This document shows positions 41,939-53,030 of a stretch of 64,000 nt of DNA, piece after piece (position 1 is the stretch's first letter; the number at the start of each line of letters is the position of its first letter). The notes under the pieces were generated by a model. It worked only from the letters and a program-made list of their open reading frames with translations. It made no database searches and was not told the DNA's origin. The position numbers and the translations under genes are program-made. Source of the DNA: Amorphophallus konjac (lineage: Eukaryota > Streptophyta > Magnoliopsida > Alismatales > Araceae); contig CM040123.1 in NCBI GenBank assembly GCA_022559845.1, positions 298,022,642-298,086,641 of the forward strand. The letters run 5' to 3'.

Positions 41939-43346
41939 TTAATGAGCCATTTTGGGCCTCAGGTTCCTTAAAGCTATTACATATGATTTCCATTGATCTC
42001 TGTCTTCTTCCAAGTTCTCCATAGGTTGATGAGTCTTGCAGATTTTCCACAGAGCTTGGATGGTGGTGCATTCTTCTCCATCTTCATTGCTACAGATGTC
42101 CCTTGTTTTGATAGGAGGAAGATGAGATGGGTCCTCGAATAGCCGCCGTGGAAGCCCGAGTTGAGGAAGGCACCGGTGGGAGTTGTATAGCACAAATTCC
42201 GTGGCACCTACGAGCCGAAGATCCGTGCCGGGAGAGAATCGTGCGCGAAGTTCCTGCATTTTGAATAGACCCGGGGCGCATGTAAAGAGGTTCTTTGGCA
42301 TTACCTTGAGATGCTCCCTCCATTCCGCTCTCTTTTAATTTGAGGTATCCGGTTCACCACTCTATTGCTTATCCCCAGTGAGCCGGTCATATAGGAAAGT
42401 GGGCTCTTTGAAAAGATTCTTGAGGGTTGTTGGGCCTCCTCACATGGATCGAACTTGAAGTGGAGATCTACCCAACTTGATAGTGCAAGCATGCATCCAT
42501 AGATTGGTCTCCCCATTGCCGCCGAAGTGAGCCCACTATATAGGAAGGCTAATATCGCCGGTCCCACTCTCTCTCCTTCCCATAGGCTAATTATTGCGCT
42601 TAATTGGGATTCATCCAAGAAGTCTTCCGTGGAGGGGAATAAGATTGCTCCCGCCAAGCACACAACGAAAGCCTTTGCTACTCGCTCCACTTCTTCATCT
42701 TCTTTAGCTTGGTCGGATCGTTTGTAGACCCATGAGGCAAGTTTTAGGAGATTGATTCCTTTGGTGGCTTTGATTTGATTCACTAGGTTTGGGCTGGGAA
42801 TCAAGTTTGTTAACAATTCATGTGAGGAGATTTACCTTGGCATGATGACCACCTTCTCCTCATCTCCTTGCTTCATCTTCTTCAAGCCTAAGATCATCTC
42901 TAACTCTTCCAATAGGATGGTAGCTTCAAAGGTGGAAAATAGGAAGGTGTGAGTAGAGGGGTGCCATATCTCCACAAGAGCTCCTATAGCTGCCCAATCT
43001 AAGTGGATTTGGTCATAGTATTTGGCATGGGTGGCTAGGCCTAAGAGGTGCCATCTTGATAAGCAGACCCTCATGTCCGAAGAGAATTTTGAAAGTAAAA
43101 GAGGCAGCCACTTGACTTTTGTGAACCTTCTTGCACCTGGAATATTTGGATAATCCTGTGGAAAAGGAAAGAAAAGAAAGAAAGAAAACAGATGAGTGTG
43201 CAGAACAGAAGGATGGGAGTTAAGAGTTAACAGAAGAACAGTTCAAACTCACATACCTGGTTCGATACGATTCTACTGCTAATATGCCCGTTGATTTCTG
43301 AGAGCCTAGGAGTAGAAATCATTGGCCGCTTGATAGCTCTCTCCAT
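41939..43346 (-). pseudogene. Second antisense gene, resembling DUF7745-type extra ORFs of Tat elements
   Basis: Exon 1 is 43346-43257 (30 codons from ATG, donor CAG/GTATGT). Exon 2 starts at 43155 after a CACAG acceptor, phase 0, and runs to TAA at 41939. The protein has the W/H-P-S...F-F pattern and a second hydrophobic block (about 42720-42480) that I associate with DUF7745-type retroelement proteins; the family name is from recall. An in-frame TAA interrupts at about 42832. A 2-base slip in an AG run near 42330 shifts the frame for the last 120 codons. It lies head-to-tail with the PMD gene, 667 bp upstream of it. Function unknown. Confidence 0.65.
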
Positions 43347-44790
43347 CTTCTGAGGTTATTTCAGTGACTGTCTGCAGAAGGAAGCCAAAGCAACCCCTGT
43401 GAAATCAGAAGCAGAAGTAATAGAACAAAGGATTTGGTTGATTTGCTGAGGGAAATTCCTTCTTATAGAAGTTCGAAGGATCTTATGCTCGTTCGAAGCT
43501 GCAGAGATGATTACAAGTAGTACTGGGTTTTGCTTTCTGATTCCTAGTCGGAAGCGTGGTGTTCAGAATTCGCAGTTAATTAACGCCGGTGTCTGGGGCA
43601 TCATTTGTTTAAATAACGACTTGTATAAAGTCATGTTTTATTTAACGCCTACGTTCGGGTCGTCACTTTCTTGAGATCCCAAAAGAGTTAACGCCTTGAT
43701 AGTAGACGTCTTTTATATTTTAAACGCCCTCATGTCGGTTGTCTTTTATTCTTTTGACGTCATGAACTCCAGTCGTTATTTTATGGGTTTACATATTTGG
43801 TTCCTCCCTATGTTTTAATGAACTTAAGTGCTATATTTTGATTGGGATTACTTATGATTATGCACTTATGATCATATCATGCTTTGAATTGAGAGAACTA
43901 ATGAACTTTTCAAGTATAGAAGAGTGCAGGTTTCGAGACGCAGGGGTGACTCATGGGAATAACATCAACCCACTCTTGCATTTCCTTCCTGTGAGCATTG
44001 TTACTATATGGTATTTTACGCTATTATAGCATATCAAGGACCTTGTGGTTCTGATGAATCTGGAATTTGAGTTCCCCTTCATCAAAAACGGTGATGATTC
44101 CAGGAGAGTATTGATCACAACGGATAGGCCGTTGAGTCATTAAAGGTCTAGGACGATGGTTCCACTTTTCGAGTTGATGCGCGGATAAACGGGCTTCGAC
44201 TTAGTGTCAGCTCAGAGATTTGGATTCTTGACCGAATCTAGATGGCTTGGCAATATTATCCTTGATTACTTTCTATCTTTAGTTTGTTTTAATTTTTCTT
44301 TTAGCCCAGCATGCATCATATAGGACTTTGAGCTTCATGCTGAAAATCTTCATATTATGGCAATAATGAAGGTCACTCGCTCTTGATTGAGTTGACATGA
44401 GATATTCCACTCCAAATCAAATACTTTATTCTCTCTGAAGCCGCTCAGGCTAGTTCCTTGAAAATGCCTCTTTGTTGGGTCTTCATCTCAATTCACTTTA
44501 TTTTCTGCAAATTCACCTTGGTTGTAGCACGTCCACGTTGGCTGGTAAACGCTCTCCAATGGTGCCTCCCTGTCGTGCCCACGCGCACATTTTACTTGTT
44601 TAGTTTAGTCTCCTTTACCCAGCAAATCGATGTTTCCTTGGAATCACCCGAAGTTGTTTCACTCAGAATCTTGGAAAGATTTCAAATGCTTAGTATCTGA
44701 GGCGTGTCACATCACACCTTAGCATCTACTTATCAGTTCATTCCACTTCATTACACTTTCATTTTCATTCCGTCTCACTCCCTTGCAAAG
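43347..44790. other. Tat 3' untranslated spacer
   Basis: On the minus strand this is the upstream region of the second antisense gene. It has about six hairpin repeats at 43580-43770. I see no other feature; the open stretches here are short and unlike known proteins. Confidence 0.6.
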
Positions 44791-44811
44791 CAGACGCCAA
44801 GGCGGGGCAGC
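44791..44811 (+). promoter_or_regulatory. Tat polypurine tract region
   Basis: A G/A-rich stretch with GGCGGGGCAG lies immediately before the 3' LTR. It is interrupted by pyrimidines, so the functional tract is not certain. Confidence 0.55.
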
Positions 44812-46097
44812 TGTAGACACGCTAAAATTGATACTATGTTGATCAAATCTCATGTCACCATGTTAACGCTTCAAAGTGGACTTCAATATTTCTATAATAT
44901 AAAGTTTTTCTATTTTTGTGAGGGTTTTTATGATTTTTCTTGCATTTTTTTAATTAACGACTCGAAGAGGGGCGTGTTTTAAATAGCGACCTGAGCTAGG
45001 GCGTTGTTAAAAGGAAGGACGACTGGAGCAAAAGGCGTCAGTTTCTGATATTTGACGTATCCTACCCTAATTGAAATCAAAAAGTAACGTCCCTCCCTGG
45101 GTCGTGTTTTAAATTAACGTCTCTCCTATAGGCGTCTCTTTATAATTTTCAAATAAGGAAGGTTTTCTTACTAAAATTAAATCCAAGAATTGACGCCTTT
45201 GTCCCAGTCGTGATTTCAATTAACGCCCTGACGCAGGTCGTCAATTTCATTTAACGCCTTGATGGGAGTCGTCTCTTTTCCTTCCGTGTCCTGCTTGAAC
45301 TGCCCTTTCCTGGAGAGTCCCCTGCTCTGTTTGGTCATCTTGCTCGATTAGGGAACTAGAGACCTTGCCGTAGAAGGGTCTTGCTAGTTCTTATCCCATT
45401 AGATTTGTGTTTTCTACCCTATAAATAGCCTCCTGGGTCGAGTTCGCGCGAGAGAAGTAGGATGGCAGAAGCTTGATAGGAAGGTTGGCTAAAACAGCAG
45501 AGAGTATAGCAGAAGCCTTTCTACTCTCCTTTTCTTTGCGAATCCGTGCTCCTACAGTGGTTTTCTTCTTCCTAGTGCATCAGCTGCATTAACTTGGTTT
45601 TCCCTTTACTGTTGTCAGGAACAGCAGGGAGTTCTTTCCATCAATTTATTACTTCATCTTTGTTCATCATACATCGTTCCCCTTTTAAGTTTGCATTAGC
45701 TCTGCATCATATCTCTTTCCTTCCCTAATTCTCCTAGGGGTTTTAAAATAACCAAAAGGTGCACACTTTATGCTCCACTTTCATCATCATATTACTCTTT
45801 TGATTGATACTACACACGCTTGGCTAATCCCTCTTCTTTTGTTTGTTCTTTGTCTAAGGGTAATTAAGAGGAAAACCCCCTTCATCGGCCGGCCGGTAGA
45901 AGGAGGAGGAAGGAATCTACACTCATCCCGCATCCTTATTTTCACCAGGTATTCGCGATCAATCTCCCTTCTTTTGAGGTAACCCCTCTGGCGATCACAC
46001 TCCAATAGCAATCTCTTGCTCCCCTTTATTCCCTTTGTTTCACTGTTTATCTTCCTCTTATTTATTTATTTTTTTGATGTGAAAAACACGATTCACA
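44812..46097 (+). repeat. Tat 3' LTR
   Basis: It matches 25463-26754 with a few dozen differences and one small indel near 45497. It has the same TATA box (45420) and U3 hairpins. The TTAGT duplication follows at 46098-46102. Confidence 0.95.
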
Positions 46098-46102
46098 TTA
46101 GT
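46098..46102. repeat. Target-site duplication TTAGT, right of Tat element
   Basis: It repeats 25458-25462 and abuts the LTR end at 46097. Confidence 0.92.
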
Positions 46103-46632
46103 GTGGTCCGGTTCCCGATGGTGAGATCGGGGTTTCTCTTTCTGCTTGACCGGTACAGTAGGTGTAGTTGTAGTTCCGAGTTTCGACCGGCCACTGTGTT
46201 TACTGTTCCTACTGCTATTGTTGTTCTTGTAGTCACTACTTTCCGTGACGCCGTTGTTCTCAGTTGGGGTTCCGCGGGATCCCTACTGCGCCAGTGACAG
46301 GAGGCTCACCCCTGCTTTTCAAGTGCGACGGTTCCTCCTCGAGATTCGAGGGTGTAGTGCTGAGGTTCTTAGTTGTCAGCTTGCCGGGCCGAGTGTTCAC
46401 TTGGCATGTGGTACGTTTTACTACTTTAGACTGTACTTTCTGTTGGACTGGACTTTGTTGTACTAGTTGTTTATTTATTTCTATTAATTGTTGAATTATC
46501 CTGCCTTATTTCCTATTTCTTTGTGCCTCCACACTCCTTTTAGCCCTTCCGAGCCCTCCCGGCTCATGGGCGGCGGGCCAGGATTAGAATGGTATCGGAT
46601 TCTTCCCGGTATCCGGATCTTGGGTCGTTACA
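46103..46632 (+). repeat. Retro-E LTR, second part
   Basis: It continues the LTR interrupted at 25462 and ends GGGTCGTTACA, the same terminus as the Tekay LTR. Confidence 0.82.
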
Positions 46633-46634
46633 GA

Positions 46635-46646
46635 TGGTATCAGAGC
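46635..46646 (+). promoter_or_regulatory. Retro-E primer-binding site (tRNA-iMet)
   Basis: TGGTATCAGAGC lies two bases after the LTR end. The sequence after it (TGTGGTTGTGGACATA) resembles the Tekay leader. Confidence 0.92.
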
Positions 46647-47290
46647 TGTGGTTGTGGACATACATAGAAATTCAAAATATTGCAGTGATCAGAGTCTGTA
46701 ATGTCTAGTACAGTCAGCAACTGGCTTAGGGTTTTGTGTTTGTTTTCCACTATATTTTTCGCTTGAGAGCTTGAGTGCGTCACGCGGTGCTGTTAAGGTG
46801 GTTGCTGTTCGTGGCTTTCGTGCCGGCGTGGGGTCTAAGGATCGAGGTTGGGAGATTCTCTCTCATCGGTGGTTACCCCAGTTGTCCAGCGTTGGGCAGA
46901 GGTTGCTGGCAGGCATAAGTTTATGGTGCTGTATTCGAGGCATTTGCCACGATGTCAGGTGGCTGACGAGGATTGTTCGTGGTAAAGTGGCCGTGAGCAT
47001 ACTCTGAGGGAGCTGTTGTCGAGTATGGCCACTTCAGCTTGAGGTTTACCCAGCCCCTGATGTGTTAAGGTTGAGGTTTGAGGTGTTGGAGCGGGTGCTC
47101 TGGTCGAGAGGTGTGCTCGGGTGAGCGGAGGATCTTCTCGGTGAGCTGCTGTTTCGTCGAGCCTGATATTCTTGTCATGCTCTGTGGTGTCAGAAATGAC
47201 GTGTCGGTCTCGGTTATCTTAGCGGATTTCGAGGTAGGATTGGGCGGAGTTGTCCCAGTAAGTTCTTGCACCTGCGCTCTTGTGCGCGAA
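46647..47290 (+). other. Retro-E interior, no recognised coding sequence
   Basis: About 640 bases lie between the primer-binding site and the TR-GAG2 insertion. In the related Tekay element gag begins 150 bases after the primer-binding site. Here I find no gag-like protein in any frame, so this is a long leader or a non-coding interior. Confidence 0.55.
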
Positions 47291-47864
47291 TGTTGAACAT
47301 GTGTGCAGCATGATTAATTTTATGGTTTTGATGATGTCTGCCTCTGTAGTCATTAATGAACTATACCTGTATTTGATAGTGTTAATATTCATACATTTTA
47401 GGTCATTATACTTCAAGCGCAAAAGATCAATAATGACACACAAATCTAGGCAACTGGATACACATATATCAAGGCATATGACTATATTGGATGCACAAAA
47501 ATCTAGCATGTTTCAAGCACAGAAATCAAGCTGAATAGCATCACACATAAGGTTATTGGATATTCTTCATATGGTCAGTGCATATCTTGCCTTATGGATG
47601 GTTCAAGGTCGGTGAAACTTCTTGATAGCATACTACAAGATAATACAAGGAATGGAGTGGAGATGGCAAATGTGAAAGCTCAATGACAATTAAGGTCGAT
47701 GCACAAAGAAGCATAACCAAGAGAACCCAAAGTCAAAGACTCAGTTGGCACCTTCTAGACTGTCAAGGGTGATGCTACAGACATGAATGGGGTGCTAAAG
47801 AACTTAAGCGACGGAGCTAAAGCAGTTAACGGACCGACCCGGGAAAACCCGGGGTCTGCCCAAC

Positions 47865-48045
47865 TGGCGGTCGACCGCCAGCACAGGGGAGGTCGACCGC
47901 CCCAGCCAGCAGCCCACCGTCTACAGTTATTTCAGTGGCGGTCGACCGCCAGCCCAGTAGCGGTCGACCGGAAATTCCAGGGACTAATCTTCTACAGCGA
48001 TTCTCAGTAGCGGTCAACCGCCTGAAGCTTCAGGTCGACTGTCAG
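47865..48045. repeat. GGTCGACC palindrome array in TR-GAG2 U3
   Basis: The perfect 16-base palindrome TGGCGGTCGACCGCCA occurs at 47865-47880 and 47936-47951. GGTCGACC occurs at 47891 and CGGTCGACCG at 47961. Degenerate copies follow at 48011 and 48033. Confidence 0.9.
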
Positions 48046-48183
48046 TCCCGAGCCTTCAATGTTGACTTTGTTTTCCACTTCGAGGAAGGCCATTCCCCAT
48101 GGATTTCTTTAATCCAAAAGTCATCTAATCACCCACAAACTGTGGATCTAGTCTGGGATGTGTTTATTGACCATCCAAAGAGA

Positions 48184-48190
48184 TATAAAA
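48184..48190 (+). promoter_or_regulatory. TR-GAG2 LTR TATA box
   Basis: TATAAAA in the context AAAGAGA-TATAAAA-CTAACACG, placed between the U3 palindromes and the leader. Confidence 0.65.
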
Positions 48191-48397
48191 CTAACACGAG
48201 AGGGTTAGAAACCCTAGTTGATCATTTGGAGAAAAGAGATATGAAGAGAGGCTAGAGGAGCTCCAAGGAAGAAGAGGTACTGTAGCCGTGAATAGTACTC
48301 CGTGCAGAAGTTCTACATCCAATCCAAGGGATTCAAGCCTACATCTGAAGCCCTCAATCTCCAAGGAAGAAGAGAAGCAAGGAAGCTCACAAAGGAG

Positions 48398-48555
48398 ATC
48401 AAAAGGAAGATCAAAGCTACATCCAAACCTCTTCATCAACTCAAGGAAGATCAAAGCTACATCCAAAGCTCTTCATCAACTCAAGGGAAGATCAAAGCTA
48501 CATCCTGTATCTTCTCCATCAACTCAAAGGGATCAAAGGAAGATCAAAGCAACAG
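48398..48555 (+). repeat. Three-copy ~42-bp minisatellite in TR-GAG2 LTR leader
   Basis: A unit containing GGAAGATCAAAGCTACATCC and CTTCATCAACTCAA repeats three times with small changes, followed by a partial copy. Confidence 0.8.
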
Positions 48556-48669
48556 ATTGAAGATCCAACAATCTCAGACAAGATCTACTTCATTCTAGCA
48601 TATCTCCATATCTTGTTTGAGCATTTTCATCTTGTTCTATTTTCTTCTCATTCAATCTATTGAAACTGA

Positions 48670-48850
48670 AGATCGTCCCTACCGGTGGTTAGTAGGAAGG
48701 CAATCAGGAGTCTCCGATCTGCGGTGTAGCCGTCCCTGTCGGCTTTATGTGTAGGAAGACAGAAAGAGGGTTTTCTCTGTTCTGTGATTTGGGGCGTGTC
48801 CCCGGTCATGCTGTGAGTTAGCAGGGAAGCCTCACCGGGTTTTGGTGAGG
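48670..48850 (+). other. Hairpins in the TR-GAG2 LTR leader
   Basis: Stems include CCTAC/GTAGG (about 48677-48695), AGCCG/CGGCT (about 48728-48744), a GGGG/CCCC pair near 48790-48803, and CCTCACC/GGTGAGG at 48830-48850. The last corresponds to the TR-GAG1 stem at 18357-18378. Confidence 0.65.
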
Positions 48851-49524
48851 GGTGGACGTAGGTTGCGGGTTGCAACCGAACCACCTTAAAAATCCCTGTG
48901 TTGTGGGTTGTTCATCGTGTGCGATTGCTCTATATCTTCTACCCCCATTCACAGGTTCGTGTGCTTCCAAACTTGGTTATCTTATTTACACACTCAAGCA
49001 CTTAGATTTGCACCTTCGATTTTATCTGTGCTTTAATTGGGCTTAGCACTTTGACTGCATCCCTTGGGCGGCCTGCTGCACCCTTGCACACAGGCGCCAA
49101 GGTGAAAGTATTGCTAAGTGTTTCCCTTGCTTAGACTCACATGCACCTTGGTTGATCACCACTACATTCACACACACATATACACTTTGAGTGATCAACA
49201 TAGCACACACACACACACGCTTGTTACAAGCTAATTCATGTTCTAGTGTTATGCTTTATGATCCCTACTCTACAAGGCTTGTATCTCTCAAAGATCACAA
49301 AAGTGCTTAAAGAAGTGTTGACAGTTCATTGCTTGTAATCTAAGTCTTTTCATTTGAGCCACTCTAATTATTTTCGCTATGCATTGTGCCTAAGTGATTC
49401 ATTCACTTTATAGGAGTGGTTCATGCTTCCGATGGCTAAGAGTTTTTAAATAGGCCAAAGCTTTTGAAAGGATCTATTCAACCCCCCCTTCTAGATCCGT
49501 TTGCACCTCGCAGGACCCAACAAG

Positions 49525-49536
49525 TGGTATCAGAGC
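49525..49536 (+). promoter_or_regulatory. TR-GAG2 primer-binding site (tRNA-iMet)
   Basis: TGGTATCAGAGC lies two bases after the LTR end. Confidence 0.94.
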
Positions 49537-49598
49537 CTGGCTCTGCCATTCCCAGATCCTACGATCTGCAGGGAAAGATCCCGGTGTATTCTATTTAA

Positions 49599-51478
49599 AT
49601 GGCTTCATATGCTACACATGCTTCGATGGTTTCTCTGCCCATTTATGATGGTTCAGATTTTTCTACATGGGTAGGAAGAATGTTCATCTATGTTAGCTCC
49701 ATAGATCCACAATTGTGACTCTTATATACAATGGTCCTCATGAGCTGCCATCAAATTCAATTGATTGGTCAGCCGAACATGAGACCAAATCCAAAGAAAA
49801 TCTCACTGCATATAACTTAATTACAGCTGCAGTTGATCTTAGACTAACTCATCTTGTGTCCTCCTGCAGCACAGCCAAGCAAGTATTGGACAAGTGGGTG
49901 AAAATCCATGAAGGGAAGGAACAAGAACAAGAATGCTTCATGGCCGACCGTGCAGAACAGTCCAGCAATACATCCTCATCACAGGTAAACTCTGATTCCG
50001 AGGAATTCACTTTTGAAGAGCTTATGGAAGCCCATGATGAGTTGATTATACAATACAAAAAGGTAAAAACTGAAAACAAAAATTTGAAAAAGGATCTCAA
50101 GAAAATCAACCAAAATGAAAGCTCATTTTGTAAAATGTGTTCTATTTTTGAAGAGCTTAACGACACTCTCTCTTTTGATCTAGATACGCATAAACAAAGT
50201 ATTGCATGTCTAAGGGATGAAAATGAAAATCTTCATGGTGAAATCACTAGGTTGGAAGAAATTGTAATAAAACTTCAAAATCAACCTAAGTCAATATCTA
50301 ATGATCAAACTATGGCCGAAGGGCTAATCTATCATGAGAGGTTGATTGAAGAAAATAAAAATTCTATTTCATGCTCTGCTAATTTTGCATGTGAAAAATG
50401 TTCATTCTTGAGAAACATAAATGTTGGTCTCCATGATGATCTTGAATGGCAACAAAATCTGATTGATTCTCTGAAAGAAGAGAATAGAGAGTTGTTGGAA
50501 AAGAAAATTGAACATGAAAAAGCTGAAGAAGAATTGCATGAAAAACTGGTTGCACATGAAAAAGGCAAATCTGTCATTGATGATCACTCTGAAACTTTGC
50601 ATGCCTTAGAAGAAAAAAATCAAAATCTTAAAGCAATAAATGCCATGCTCAATGAGCAATTGGCAGCATGCAAAGAGGGTCTTGATGAATCACAACAACA
50701 TATTTCTTCACTTGAAAATGAAATTCAAGGGCTGAATGATTTCTTGTCTTTGTTTGCCCAAATTCAAGATTTAGGCTCACCAGAAGCCACCACCTCCTGT
50801 GGTCAACAAAAAGAGCATACTGCTCAAAAGAAAAGTAAAACTCAACATGGTCATCCAAACATGCACCATAACATGTCTTATACTAAATACCATGCTTTCC
50901 ACAAAATGAATGTCCATTGTTATTATTGTGGTAAACATGGTCACACTGTGCATGATTGTTTTATCTTGAGAAATGATGAGCTTAGAGCTGGAGAGCAAGT
51001 GAAAGAGCAAGGAAAGAAACATGTCAATACTGGCAGAGGACCTACTCAGCAGATATCTGCACAGAACTGCATGGGGAGTCAGAAGAGTCGACACTCCCAT
51101 ACAAGCAGGTCGACACTCTCCATGGCTTTAAACAAAAATCTTCCTCCTTGCTGCTCTCATTGTGGTAAGTCTGGCCATACTGTCCAAGAGTGCTAGCACT
51201 TGAAGGGAAAGCATCACCTTCATGCCATGAAAGGTAAATCCCATGCTCATCCACAAAAATAAAATGCATATGCACACGCACATGAACATACAAAGAATGC
51301 TCAATCTTTTATGCACTATTTTTACTGTGGGAAAAATGGTCATGACATGTATGATTGTCATACAATGAAGAAGGATGATCTGATTTCTCTGAAACAGATG
51401 AGCCACATTAATGAATATGACAAAGCTGCTAACCCACAGGGACCCAAGCAATCATGTGTACCTAAAAATTTCAAATGA
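49599..51478 (+). pseudogene. TR-GAG2 gag-like protein, broken, three zinc knuckles
   Basis: The ATG at 49599 opens a UBN2-type gag N terminus similar in layout to TR-GAG1. A frame change near 49713 moves into a long open stretch of 493 codons ending at 51196. That stretch is mostly coiled coil (50030-50760, Glu/Lys/Asn-rich heptads) followed by two intact CCHC knuckles (about 50924 and 51154). Stops at 51194 and about 51261 precede a third knuckle lacking its first Cys (about 51318) and a GPK-x-x-x-VPK tail ending at TGA 51476-51478. The same tail ends the TR-GAG1 protein. No protease or polymerase follows. Confidence 0.82.
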
Positions 51479-52480
51479 GAATTTTGGGTGCAGGATGCCT
51501 TGGAGCTGAACAAAGGATCATAAGGTAAATAAAAGCTCAAGGCATAGGTATGTACATAAACCTTTTAAGTTCAGTCATCTTGCATGTTTAGTCTTGACAT
51601 GTAGATAGTGCATCATACGTCTGCCCAATGTCATTAGATTCTGCAAACTTAATTGCTCTTTGAAATGCAAAACCCCCATAGTGTGAGATGAACTTTTGAG
51701 CTAGATAACTTACTCACACCATACTTAATTTCAGCTATTTAATTCATGAAAAACTTGTTATGCTGATGAAGTGGATGTGATGATGAGTTGCATAAGTCTT
51801 GCTATCAACCACATGAAATGCTTAGATTTTGGTTTTGATTATGCATACCATGGCTGCATTTTCAACTCGCTATTCATGTTAGCATTGTTCAAAGGGGGTG
51901 TCTATTGGCATCATCATCAAGTTGCATTCATGTGTGTTTGCATCATCTTGTGATCACACATACCTTAATGGACATCATGTTTAGAAGACACAAAAATGCA
52001 CAATCATTTTGCAGCATCTTCATTGCATTGTGTATTCATATAAGTCTTAGGCTGCATAATTCATTGCCAACCCATGCATGTACTCAGGGAGAGCCAATAT
52101 CAATCTAGCTTGAATCATTTCACATCATTTCACTCTTGCACGGCCATGGTATATCAAATGTTGATGTATGGAAAGGCAGGTTATGCTTGCCTAGAAGCAC
52201 TCAATATGCGTGAGGTTTCACCTCCGCCACGTACCATGCGTCAATGTCGCATATAGGCCATATAGTAAGGGAGAGTTGTTTCTTTGCAGCATTCATGCAT
52301 ATGTTTCATCTTCATTCTATTAACATCATGGCACAGAATGCTTCTTCTCAGGGGGAGTTTGCCCATCATGAAAATCCAGTCAAAACTCTGCCTTGCAGTT
52401 CAACAGGTTGACCTTACTCCTTTGACAGGTCGACCCCACAGTTCTATCTACCTGAAAATTACTTCTATCTGAGCTCTGGG
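51479..52480 (+). other. TR-GAG2 untranslated 3' interior
   Basis: No domain is recognised. The first bases after gag resemble TR-GAG1 at 3122. One GGGGGAG tract lies near 52351. Two GGTTGACC/GGTCGACC-type sites lie near 52407-52436. It is cut at 52480. Confidence 0.55.
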
Positions 52481-53026
52481 TGTTGGTGGGGACACCGGGC
52501 CCACTACCGGGCCCAATGCTCGGAACTGACGCCGCACCGCCACTGCACCGAGCTTATGGCTCAGAGATCTGACTTCCTGAAGACTCGGCGTATTTGTGTG
52601 TATTGAGTGATACACGTATTTTTACATATTTTGTGTGTATTCGGCTAGTCAAATAACATGTGTGTATTTTGAATATTTTATTTAATTAAAATCAACAAGT
52701 CAAAAGTTAGGTGGGTTGGTTTTGTTTTATTAGGCTAGGACATATGTGTAATTAGGAAAGTTTAAAGGTGTAAGTGTTATAGTCTGCTCCTATATAAGGA
52801 AGGCTAAGGGTGTATGTTTTGATATGATGAATGCTATTGAAGTTCAACCTACGTGAGAGACATTTCTCTCTTATGCTTTCCCTTCCCTCCTTCTCTTTGT
52901 GAGAATCGAGAGTCGCTCGGTGTGAGACCGTCCGGCGTGAGGCCGAGCTGCCCGAGATAGCAAGTTATTCGTCTTATTCGTGATATCGGAGTGTCGTCGA
53001 TCGATTTCCACGTCGCTGCCGCGTCA
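52481..53026 (+). repeat. Gypsy-3 5' LTR
   Basis: It starts TGTTGGTGGGGACACC and ends GCGTCA. A TATA box TATATAAG is at 52791. Confidence 0.82.
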
Positions 53027-53030
53027 GATT

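Larger units (their letters stand above)
25463..46097 (+). mobile_element. Tat/Ogre-type Ty3/gypsy element, 20.6 kb, both ends intact
   Basis: LTRs of 1,292 and 1,286 bp begin TGTAGACACG and end GATTCACA, with 5-bp duplications outside. The interior holds a leader, gag-protease, a G-patch, reverse transcriptase, RNase H, a second archaeal-like RNase H (diagnostic for Tat) and integrase. Two antisense genes follow, then a polypurine tract. I count roughly 35-40 differences between the LTRs by eye (about 3%), so insertion is fairly recent. The size approaches Ogre elements. Confidence 0.93.
22894..47290 (+). mobile_element. Retro-E: Tekay-related LTR element, split by the Tat element
   Basis: The LTR starts TGTAATGCCTCGGG at 22894 and ends GGGTCGTTACA at 46632. 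With the Tat insertion removed it is about 3.1 kb. A primer-binding site follows at 46635 and then about 650 bp of interior before TR-GAG2. Segments at 24840-25210 match the Tekay LTR (about 15440-15770) in reverse complement, and the junction around the primer-binding site is clearly related. It is therefore a plus-strand member of the same broad family. No gag is seen before the TR-GAG2 insertion. Confidence 0.8.
47291..49522 (+). repeat. TR-GAG2 5' LTR
   Basis: It starts TGTTGAACATG and ends GACCCAACA, two bases before the primer-binding site. A TATA box is at 48184. U3 holds GTCGAC palindromes and the leader holds a minisatellite and hairpins. Confidence 0.8.
47291..52480 (+). mobile_element. 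TR-GAG2: second gag-only copia-like element, 3' end lost
   Basis: It has an LTR (47291-49522), primer-binding site, gag with three zinc knuckles, and about 1 kb of untranslated sequence before Gypsy-3 interrupts it. Shared features with TR-GAG1 are the TTTTGATGATGTC near the LTR start, a CCTCAC hairpin before GGTGGA-GTAGG, the gag layout and the post-gag sequence. Its 3' LTR is not in the window. Confidence 0.78.

Noticed and set aside
42254..42304. A 51-base intron in the second antisense gene (GTAATG...ATGCAG)
   Set aside because: It is very short for a plant intron and the sequence reads through without stops in the downstream frame. A 2-base slip explains the frame change better.
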